From Persicaria tinctoria (lineage: Eukaryota > Streptophyta > Magnoliopsida > Caryophyllales > Polygonaceae), in assembly GCA_037127255.1 (NCBI GenBank), contig JBANSL010000013.1, positions 66,347,688 to 66,411,687 of the forward strand: 64,000 nucleotides of DNA, written 5' to 3'. The translations under genes and the position numbers were made by a program. The notes beneath the pieces are model-generated. The model saw only the letters and a program-made list of their open reading frames with translations. It did not search any database and had not been told where the DNA came from. Positions 48,238-57,439 of the stretch are shown here, one piece after another (position 1 is the first letter of the stretch; every line of letters starts with the position of its first letter).

Positions 48238-50260
48238 TGTTGTGAGCTAAATCTGCCATATTTTACAATAACTTTAATATCGATTTCTGCATACTTTGCA
48301 TACATTTGGCTTAGATAGTACATAACCTATGTAGTTTATGTTTATTTGCCAAATTATGGAATCTACACCAGTTTCTGTTTAATTCACAAAAATCGAGGCA
48401 TTTTACAGTAATTCTACAGAAGGTCAGAAAAGCTCGGAAAACCACTACAGAAGTCCAAGGTCAAAGAAGCAGCGGAACCAGTCGAATCGAGCCGAGAACC
48501 CAGGCTACTCGATCTCGAGTAGCTCTTACTCGACCTAGACGAGCATGTCCGAGCAGCCTTGGTCGATAGAGCCTGATCGAGAAAGCCAGACCAACCCGAC
48601 TTCCGGAGTCTACTCGATCTCGACAAGCCCTAGTCGAGATCGACGAAGCCCAGCGCCACACCCGGAGTCGACGAAGAGAGAAGCTGCCCGAGAAGCCGAG
48701 GACGACCAGGCAGCACTCGCTGCCAGCGATTCCACTCGCTGCAGCGGACCGCTCGCTGCCGCGGAAAATCTCGCTGCCAGCGGGATGCACCAAGCCGCGG
48801 AAGGGGCAACTCGCGGAAGCGGAAGGGAAGACCCAACTCGATGTCGACGAGCACTTGTCGAGGTCGACGAGACCCGTGAGCCAAGTCCGAGCCACATCGA
48901 GCACCAGCTAACCAAGACGACGAACCCGAGGAGCTAGTCGATGACTTTCCTAGTCGAGATCGACCACGCCTTGTCGAGATCGACGAAGATTTCCCGAAGC
49001 CGCGTGACGCGTTGATTGCAGTTCTACTCGATGTAGAGTCCTTGGAGCCGAGGAGAAGCAAAGTCTATCCGATTTATCCACATCTATCATGGAGAAGAGA
49101 GTTTTATCCACTTTAAGACATTTAGATATATTTAGATTTAATTTCTTTATCGCTTTTATTTATCGTTAAGCATTTTAGATATAGTTTTAGATATAGATAT
49201 AGATATTCTATCCTTGAGTATCAAGGGTTAGAAGGCTATAAATAAAGCCCTAGGGGCTGGTTTTTGAGATATTCAATTTCAGGGAGACAGTGATACATAG
49301 AGATTTAGGAGTTTAGAGGTTTTAAGGTTTTGGCAGTTTACGAGAGTTGATTGCCAGGATTGTAAAGTCTTGGAATTTAGTTTAATGCAAGTTGTTTTCT
49401 TTCAATCGATGATGTCTGAGTTTGCAATGAAGAGCGAGTAGTCCACCCACTTCTAGGGTTGAGGCGAGCCCGACGATAGCCATGCATAATTGAGGTAAAG
49501 ATCCAACCTTTATCATGTTTTGAGTATTTTCCTACTTGTTGATGTGTTTATTGCCCATCTAATGGAGATCCATGCTAACAACTTGGATTATAAACATAAA
49601 ATTGGTAGAGACAATTAGGGTTTCTTGAGAGAGTTGTCTAATTGTTGGAAAAGGCGAAAGCTTAGTCCTTTAATGCAATTCACATGATTATCTGTTTGAT
49701 TTCTACCTTATGCATGTTTGGTTATCGTTGTTGCAAACCCCAATCTTGGAAGTTCTTTTACATACAGTTTATTTCAAGAGTCCCAAAGCATTTGCCTTTA
49801 CTTTATTTCTTTATTTCGTTTTAATTTTTGCCCTTGTCGATCTCGAGTTGACTTGGTCGAGATCGAGTTGCCCTTGCCGGGTTTGCCTGTCTGTTGTGAT
49901 TTCCGATTTTCTGTTGTCGACTGCTGTGGTCGATCTCGAGTAGCTGTTTGTCGAGATCGACGAGCCCTTTGCTTTGCTTTTAGTTTCTGCTTTGCTTTGT
50001 CTTTCCTGTTTTGCTTTGTTCTTTGCTTCTGCTTTTATTTCTGTTTCTTTCGTTGTTTCTGTGTTTCTGTCTTTTCTGCTGCTCTGTCTGTGAGAATTTA
50101 TAGCTACCTGAGAACTGCTGACGTGCTTCCTCGTGGATTCGATCCTGACAACCTTCTACTACAACGGGAGGAAGTCTTGTAATTATTTGCTGAGACAGGG
50201 AAGTCAGTCTGATCTTGATTTTATATTTATTTCATACTTGACCATCCTCTTGCAACAACA
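48238..50260 (+). repeat. Athila-type 3' LTR
   Basis: 2,023 bp, the same length as the 5' LTR, and followed by TSD AGTAC (50261-50265). Confidence 0.9.
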
Positions 50261-50265
50261 AGTAC

Positions 50266-51337
50266 TCACATTCATGGAGTCTGCAGCATTGACTGAACCC
50301 TTGTGTGTACTGACAGTCTTCTCTCTTTCCTTAGTCCCTTTGAACCAATCTGGATACCCATGTATCTTGAAGCACTCCTCAACTGTATTCCCATTCATGT
50401 TGCAAGGAGTGCATTTCTTCTGAAGCTTCAACTGCTTTCTGATCTCTCTCTAGTCTTTTCCTACACTTTACTTCCCAGCTGATCCATTTGAGGACTGATT
50501 AGATTTTTGACTCCCACTGTAAGACCTGTTTCCCTGCTGTCCCGATCTTCCTCTCATAGCAACAAAAGCACTGGTCTCTGAGGATCCAGATTGACTCCCA
50601 TTGGAGGGATCATTGCCTGTCTCCACCTGTTGCAGAATATAATAAGCCTTCCCTACAGAGAGAAGTGGATCTGTAGCCAGAATCTGATTCTTTGCTGCAT
50701 CAAAATTATCATTTAGACTCATAAGCAATTGTATAAGACTGTTTCTCTGCTCCATCTCCTCAAACTTCTTAGTCAAGTTACACTTGCAAGTGACTATGAC
50801 ACCACAACTGCACACAGGGACTCTCTCCAATACTTGGAGTTCATCCCAATACTTCTTCAGTTTGTTATACAGGTCTGAAACAGACATGTTTCCTTGTGAC
50901 ATATTAGCAAGTTTCCTCTTGATTTGATAAATCAAGGGAGCATTAGTATGACTGTACCTCTCATTGAGCTCATCCCAAAGCTGCTTGGTGGAGCTATTAA
51001 ACACCAGCCCTTCTGCTATGTTCTTTGTCATGGAATTTATGATCCAACAACGGACCATAAAGTCAGATCTAATCCATTTCTGCAAGTCTGCAGACTCTGC
51101 AGCAGGTCTCACACAGGTTCCTTCAATGAACCCAAGTTTGCATTTGACTCCTAGAGCCATGATCACACCTCTACTCCATGTCATGAAGTTGGTGCCATCA
51201 AATGGAACCCCAACAAGTTGGGCTCCTGGATGATCAGAATTTGATAAAAATAGAGGATCATTTGGATGACCTTGACCTGCCATGTCTCCTTCAATGTTGT
51301 TGATCTCAGTGTTGTGTCTTGGTGGAGTGAACATCAA
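50266..51337 (-). pseudogene. Copia gag with zinc knuckle
   Basis: Read 51337 to 50266. It starts with a leader, then LVGVPFDGTNFMTWSRGVIM and LGFIEGTCVRP, the conserved gag core (UBN2-type) of plant copia elements, and NERYSHTNAPLIYQIKRKL. The frame stops at 50466-50468. A shifted frame holds the zinc knuckle CTPCNMNGNTVEECFKIHG, in which Asn replaces the usual His. The nested element then interrupts it at the TSD. Confidence 0.85.
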
Positions 51338-51383
51338 TTTCTGCGCTCAACTAGAAGCTATGATTGATCGAGCTAACCATCAA

Positions 51384-51395
51384 GCTCTGATACCA
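51384..51395 (-). promoter_or_regulatory. Copia primer-binding site (initiator tRNA-Met)
   Basis: On the minus strand TGGTATCAGAGC directly follows the 5' LTR; it is complementary to the 3' end of plant initiator tRNA-Met. Confidence 0.92.
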
Positions 51396-52613
51396 TGATA
51401 AGAGTTGCAAATTGGATTGAGAATTCAGCACACTAAGTGCTTAGAATTGTTTGGTTTTGGTTTGATCAAAATAAAGGGAACATTCACTGTTCCATTGAAG
51501 AACACATCAAAGGATGAAAATGAGGTGTGGCTAGGGCTGGGCAGAAATTGGATCGGACCGAAATCGGACCGGGACCAGACCGGAAATTATGGTCTTTGGA
51601 TCGGACCGGAAGTACCCTCCCGAAAACGATGGCTTCTTTCTTTCTTCTGTTCAGACTTCGTCTTCAATCACCCATTCCGGTTCCGGGAGGCGGGAGTCTC
51701 GTTCTCGTCTCTAACTCAGTCCCCTCTCTCTCTCTCTCCAGTTACTACCTGCTAGTTTGCCCTCCTCCTTTGTGCTCGCCAATCGGTCGCCCCTCACCAG
51801 TCGCCACCCGCGGCGTTCCCGTGCTCGCCGCCAGTCACACCGCCCCCCACAGTCGCACCCGCCAGGACTTTCAGGCTGCTGTATACATGTATAGTTTGTA
51901 CACTGTACAAAAATTGGGTTGCCGTAATCGAGATGCCAATCAGTTGGAATGTTGAATCAAAATCGAAAGATATTATTAATTATTGGATTATTAATTATAT
52001 ATATATAAGATCGAAAAGGCAATTGTAAGCATACTTGGAGAGTGGAGATGCTAATGATGGATGGATTGATCTACTAGAAAGCTTGAGGCGGTTTGTTGTT
52101 AAGGCTTTCTTAATCTCAGAAGGCAACGTTTATGCTAGTAACCCAAAAAAGAAGAAGAAGAGAACCATGGCTGCAGACTCCGGTCCCTAACGGTCCGCGG
52201 ACCGGAAAATCCGGGACCATATATCTCGGTCCCGGTCCGGTCCGCGGTCCGAGTTTCTGAAAATTCTGGTCCATCGGATCGGACCGGGACCGGAATGTTC
52301 GGTCCGGCCCGATCCGGTCCAGACCGGATGCCCAGCCCTAGGTGTGGCCGCCTCTTTCTTTCTATGAGGAGCAGATCCCCAAAACCCTACTAATCTGGAA
52401 AGGATTACATGGGATGCTTATATACCCTGAACAAGGTCACACACGTGACAAGGGTGTGCAATACAGCACAGCTGGCCAAGGCCTCTTACCACTACAGCTG
52501 TCTAAGCTGCTAGAAGACAAAATGCAGAAAAAAATAAAGGTTCAAAATGTAGCATAGGAAATAGATAGAATGTAGAGAAATGTGATGACTAACAGCATCA
52601 CATACTCTTCATA
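51396..52613 (-). repeat. Copia 5' LTR with hAT-like insertion
   Basis: It is the same LTR as 38493-38915, enlarged by the element at 51532-52340 and its 8-bp TSD, and lacking about 24 bp near 52535. Confidence 0.9.
51532..52340. mobile_element. Non-autonomous hAT-like element with CGGACCGG-rich ends
   Basis: Perfect 12-bp termini TAGGGCTGGGCA / TGCCCAGCCCTA and a perfect 8-bp TSD GGTGTGGC (51524-51531 and 52341-52348). The other copia LTR has the single empty site at about 38620. Both ends hold iterated GGACCG/CGGTCC motifs. The interior is CT-rich and AT-rich, with no transposase. Confidence 0.92.
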
Positions 52614-52618
52614 TCTAT

Positions 52619-54482
52619 CCTGAATTAATATATCGCAACAAGTTGGGTTATTCTTATTTTGAAGGCAATCCTATTTCCTATAACAAAAAAAAAAAGATGT
52701 AATTGAATACTTGGTATTATAAATGTAATTTATGGAAACCATTCGATCCATATAAACTAAATAGTGTCATTCCATACCTCCATATAAACCAAATAAATTT
52801 GGAATATTAGTTAGGCTGGAAGAATTAAATTATCCTAATGGGTGGTGTTTCTCGAAACTTGAGAATGTAAGGATTGTTCTCTAAGTGAGCAGCTTACCGA
52901 ATTATATCCCTGACTTTTAAATTGCACACCAAGAGAAAGGCAAAGAGAATGAAATTATCAATAAAAAGGGACAGTAGTGGAGGTATAAGCCACCAGCATG
53001 CCTCAATTATTTATCCCTCACAAGTTCATGTAAGTGATGTAACCAATTTGGGATTTTGAAGATTTTGAGCACTAATTGTAATCACATTATTATTGTAAGT
53101 TTGATAAAAAAAAAATATTTATATAAAAAATTATTTGGTAAAATAATTTTTTTTTCTAAAGTAGTTCCACTAGATGATGTTTTCGAGGAAAAACTTTGGC
53201 CTTTCACCTTGCCATTGCATATAACATACATATACTTTCTATGCAAGTGTAACATGAGATATAACAACTGGTACCGGCCTAGCTATGTAACGTTATTGTC
53301 ACCGACATTCTATATTGCACATAACATACATATAGAATACATGAAAACATTTGTGTGCAATTGATTTCAAAACGAATCTCTTTGCACTTGAAAACAAATC
53401 AGAAGGACCCAAATTATCGTCATGAATTCCCCAGATCATCAAATCATCATGACTAAATATGGAAGGAGCAATCTTAGGGAATATATTTTGATATGCATCA
53501 GGATTTGATGCAAATCTTTTGAACTCTTCAATCTAAAATAAATATTGAAACCAAAGATTGAGTGATGCATCATACAATAGACAATTTATGGATAAAAGTA
53601 AAATAAATTAATGAACTGATCGGAATAACATGATGTAATGGGTCAATGACACCCCACACATTGTTTGGATCTTTATAATTTATATGAACAAGGCATCTTG
53701 TATCCAAAGATATTTACGTTGATAAAATGATCGGCTACATCAGCAAGCAATCTGAAGCTTCAAAATCCCACAAAACTACACATGCAAATAAAACCTTCCT
53801 GATGTGCTTTTGTAAGAATTCTGAACTCGTGTTACCGTATTCTGAAATGGGGCAAGATAACCACATTCAAATCCAAACTATTTCTGAACCTTTGATCTCT
53901 ACACCACTGAATCACTAATCATTCCAAGAAACAAGCTAAGACTCACCGATGAGCGTCACTCAACATAATTAAAAGTCTGAATACCAAAAGGATCCAACAC
54001 AATCTTCGAATCACTCAATGCTATATTGAATGAATACAAGAGGACAAAGAACCAGTGACATCTGAATATTCTAACAGTAATGAAAATGAACTCTACACTA
54101 CTCCCTACTAAATAAGCTACATATTTCAAGTTTCCCCCACAAAACCTAACTCATATTCGAACACTATACTCGCAAAACAATCCACCTGTAAACATAAACC
54201 GAGCAAAATCCAAGATATTACTCCAAGATCAATGCTCATGCTATTACTAAAATCTCACATCCAAATCAAAATTTAAGTTGAAGAAGTGAACAAACAAACA
54301 ATAATTTCTCAAAGCTACAAGAACGTTAACTTTGAAAGATGAAGAATACGATCAAAATCTCTTTAAAAACATGAATCAGTAGACCACAAACCCTAACAAA
54401 TAAAACAGCGGGGAGAAAAAGAATGATACAAAACTGATTCCCTAACCTTAATGAGAACAGACCGCTCCTGAAACCCTAACCA
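52619..54482. other. No gene recognised
   Basis: AT-rich spacer. Short frames (53056-53364, 53727-53918) are unrecognised and not clearly coding. ATAACATACATATA is repeated near 53220 and 53325. Confidence 0.4.
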
Positions 54483-54657
54483 TTAATTTCTGCATATTTG
54501 TTGCCCAACTGAACGGAAGTAAGGGACGGCCTGAACTTCGTTTTGAATAACAGTGGCATTGGACGCCGAAATGGAGCAAGGTGAAGAAGAAGAATCCAAC
54601 AAGAAGACGGAAATCAACCGCTGATTTTGCTCACTCAGCCTCGCCACCGCCCTAATC

Positions 54658-55060
54658 AGGGGCGGAGCCAGAAAATAATCGATGGGGGGCTCGGGTTTTT
54701 ATTTTTTTTGAATATATATAAGATATAATTTTTTTGTAAAGAATATAGTATAAAACACATTAAATGTATGATTTTAATAGCTATTTTAAGTTTAAAAAAT
54801 GAAAAGGGAGAAAAATCCATAAAATAAAGCTATGGGGAATCGAACTCAAGACCAAATCATTCAAATTCGCACCTCTTACCAACTGAGCTAACCACATTAC
54901 TTGGTTTTTCTTTCAAATTAACTTGTTTTTACCCTTAAATTATCAAAAATTACCCAAAAAATACATATTTTTAATTTTTTTTTTACGTTTTTCCTCTGAC
55001 TCGGGGGGGGGGGGGGGGGGGGGCTCGAGCCACCTCATGCCCCCCCTCCCTCCGGCACTG
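54658..55060. mobile_element. hAT-like MITE, CAGGGGCGGAG type
   Basis: The left end is CAGGGGCGGAGCCAG; the right end inverse is CAGTGCCGGAGGGAGG. Flanked by the perfect 8-bp duplication GCCCTAAT (54650-54657 and 55061-55068). A poly-G run lies near the right end. It is related to the F-box MITE. Confidence 0.82.
54834..54894 (-). ncRNA. tRNA-like module inside the hAT-like MITE
   Basis: The minus strand reads GTGGTTAGCTCAGTTGGTAA (D-arm / box A) and, 30 bases later, GAGTTCGATTCCCC (T-arm / box B). Spacing is close to a real tRNA, but the anticodon stem is poor and there is no acceptor pairing, so it is a relic. Confidence 0.6.
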
Positions 55061-55146
55061 GCCCTAATCCCCTCCTACTGTTCAACCATCTCCGTCCTCC
55101 TCTGTCTCAATTCGTGCTGGCTATGGTTAGGGTTTCGCAGCTCCAT

Positions 55147-56160
55147 TGTCTCCTCCCTTGTGTTTAAGTTAGGGTTAGGGTTCGGTCGCGCTGGGTGTCT
55201 CTGTCAAAGAAATCGGGAGCACCTGCCCCACCGGAAAGACTGGGAGAGGCGGAGAGAAGAAGATAAATATGGACACAGGAGAAGCAAAGAAAGAGACGAT
55301 GAAGAAAGAGAATGAAAAACAAGCTTACTAGCGGTCGAGAGGAGAGGCTGCACAGACACAAAGAGAAAAAGACCGAAAGAGACTCTAAAAGAAAAAAATA
55401 AATAATTTCAAATTCAAACTATGAGGGGCAAATAAGAGTACATACCTTGGAAAATCTAAGCCATTGCTGAACTCTTCTATCCAACAATCAACGGCTAATG
55501 TAACAAATAATTATATGAACAGTAATTCTAAAAGTGCTGCCTTAAGGGGAGTAAGGATGTGCTGTCAATTACTTTTATCAAATATTTGGGTTGAAAATGT
55601 CTTTCTTTATCACTATATCCTATTGTAGATCTATCTAATTATCTATCTATCTATATAATAAATGGATAATTAGGTTAATATATCATTTTCAATTTTTTAA
55701 TGGGTAATTATACCAATGGAACTTTGTTTTTGGTAATCGTACCTTTTTGATTTTTGATGACTGATTTGCCCCTAGATATAATTTTCTTAAATCACTCCTA
55801 ACTGACTCCTTCCTAAATTGATTACAAATAGTGCTAATCGCTCAATATGTTCTTCTCAACAATCAATTTATTTTGGTGCTTCAAGATTGAAGGTACGTGG
55901 TTATGTTTTTGTGCTATAATTATTGCCGTATAGTTCATAGTTATTTGAGATTATTACTAAAATGCTATCCGTAATATTATACCGGGTGAAATTTAATTGG
56001 ACAATTAATCGATTAGCCGTAATCGATAGAAGACCTAGTACGTATATAGCCGTAATCGATAGAAGTCCAGTACGTATATTCCGTAATCGATACAAGTCTT
56101 AATAGCTATATAGCCATTGCCCATTGATATTTTTTTTTTATTAGGAAATAATTCGGGTGG
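55147..56160. other. No gene supported
   Basis: 55200-55320 encodes an Arg/Glu-rich run (KDWERRREEDKYGHRRSKER) resembling SR-type low-complexity sequence, but no domain. 55620-56110 is AT-rich, with the direct repeat GCCGTAATCGATAGAAG (about 56020 and 56050). Confidence 0.35.
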
Positions 56161-56167
56161 GCTGGCC

Positions 56168-56776
56168 CTACCCGACAGCATCCTTACAGATGAGGTCAAG
56201 AAGACCTGGGTCATTATTAATATCGACTCCTCGGGCAGAGTGGCTAAGGTGTGCAACCTTATTCGCCACTCTGTTGCTCATACAAGGAACATGAAAGAAG
56301 ACTACTTCTTTCAAAGCCGATAACAGAATTTGTTCATCAGAAAGGATTAGTTCGATTTCCCACGGACAGTTGGACTTCCTGTTTAAGTGATCAATGATTA
56401 TCTTACAATCTCCTTCAATTTGGATTCTGTCTATATTGAGTTGACATACGTGCTGGATTCCCAATTTGAGAGCTAGGGCTTCCGCCGTGAGTGGTTTTTG
56501 TTTACCTAGCTTCTGGTGACAAACAGAAATAGGGCGGCCTTCTCAATCCTTGATAATGACGCCTGCAGAGCTCTCGTTGTTTGTTAGCGTTGACCCATCA
56601 AAATTTAGTTTTAGCATACCCCGTGGTGGCTTGCGCCAAGAAATAATTTTTTGTTTCTTATTCTGTGTTGGAGGATTGGGCCGAAGAGGGCGAACCTCTT
56701 CCTCTAAATCAGCCTCTATTACCATGAATATTACTCGAGACTTGCAATAGCTCCTAACAACCTCCTCTCCTTCCAA
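56168..56776 (-). pseudogene. RNase H-like (RVT_3) reading frame with one stop
   Basis: Read 56776 to 56168 in one frame. WRKPPRGMLKLNFDGST carries the first catalytic Asp, then AEALALKLG (Glu), IEGDCKIIIDHL (Asp) and SNRVANKVAH near the C-terminus, the plant RVT_3 pattern found at the end of LINEs and in stand-alone host genes. A single in-frame TGA at 56543-56545 separates the first motif from the rest. No LINE RT lies upstream, so it is either a LINE 3' remnant or a recently disabled stand-alone gene. Confidence 0.7.
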
Positions 56777-56797
56777 TTTTGAATAAGATAAAAGAAG

Positions 56798-57168
56798 GGT
56801 AAATTAGCTCATATCTTAAATTACAAACCATATCATTTAAAAAATAAGCTAAGTTTATACATATCATTTGACAAATTAGTCGAACATGAATAATTTTATT
56901 ATAATTTATCCTTTTTAAAAGGGTAACCGGATTATTTAACAAATGAGAAATATTTTGAAAATAAATCATTGCATTAAATACAAATAAGCTTAAATTAAGG
57001 GTATTCTAGTCTTTTTAAACAAAATAAATAGAGGCCTAATGAGTGGGTGGTCTTATGAAAAGATAACTAATTTATGGGTGGTGTAATGTAAATTAAGTTT
57101 TTATGGGTGGTTATGTGAAAAGTATCATAATTTATGGGTGGTTATGTGCAATTTACCCTTTTAAAAAT
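56798..57168. mobile_element. MITE-like element with GGGTAAATT ends
   Basis: The ends AAGGGTAAATTAGC and GCAATTTACCCTT are inverted. The right part has the iterated motif TTATGGGTGGTTATGTG. No clear TSD. Confidence 0.5.
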
Positions 57169-57196
57169 AATAAAAATGTGGGTCCTATAATTTTTT

Positions 57197-57430
57197 ACTC
57201 CCTCCGTTCACAAATATAAGATTGTTGACTTTTTGCACGTATTTTAACGAGTGAAAAACTACATAAAATATTAATTTTTTTTCAAAAAAAAATTTCGTAA
57301 TATAATATTTATTAAGAATACATACTATATTGTGAAAAAAATTAATTAAAAAATTAATATTTTATATATTTTTTACTTCTTAAAATACGTGCAAAAGTAA
57401 AGTGATCTTATATTTATGAACGGAGGGAGT
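57197..57430. mobile_element. Stowaway-like MITE
   Basis: CTCCCTCCGTTCACAAATAT and its inverse ATATTTATGAACGGAGGGAG form the ends, next to TA on both sides. The interior is AT-rich and non-coding. Confidence 0.85.
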
Positions 57431-57439
57431 ATTAGGTAG

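Larger units (their letters stand above)
42420..50260 (+). mobile_element. Athila-type non-autonomous LTR retrotransposon
   Basis: LTRs at 42420-44442 and 48238-50260 are both 2,023 bp and differ at roughly 25 positions by eye (about 1.3%), so the insertion is recent. The PBS matches tRNA-Asp. The internal region encodes only a gag C-terminal part and a protease, with no RT, RNase H or integrase, so it depends on another element for movement. It lies inside, and antisense to, the copia element. A CTCGA-based motif is scattered through LTRs, coding and non-coding parts. Confidence 0.9.
38493..52613 (-). mobile_element. Ty1/copia LTR retrotransposon with nested insertions
   Basis: The whole element lies on the minus strand and is flanked by the 5-bp duplication TCTAT (38488-38492 and 52614-52618). 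After removing the nested Athila-type element (42420-50260) and the hAT-like element (51532-52340), about 5.4 kb remains with the order gag, protease, integrase, RT, RNase H, as in Ty1/copia. The LTRs differ at a handful of positions plus one deletion of about 24 bp. Frameshifts and stops make it inactive. Confidence 0.93.
54483..55146 (-). pseudogene. Coding-like fragment split by a hAT-like MITE
   Basis: Read from an ATG at 55146: MELRNPNHSQHELRQRRTEM, one TAG (55075-55077), then across the MITE junction in the same frame RAVARLSEQNQRLISVFLL, to a TAA at about 54483. The charged, heptad-like run suggests a coiled coil. The frame is kept only if the MITE and one TSD are set aside. I do not recognise the protein; it could also be the first exon of an older gene. 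Confidence 0.35.

Noticed and set aside
54834..54894. A functional nuclear tRNA gene
   Set aside because: Boxes A and B are good, but acceptor pairing and the anticodon stem are poor, and it lies inside a MITE.
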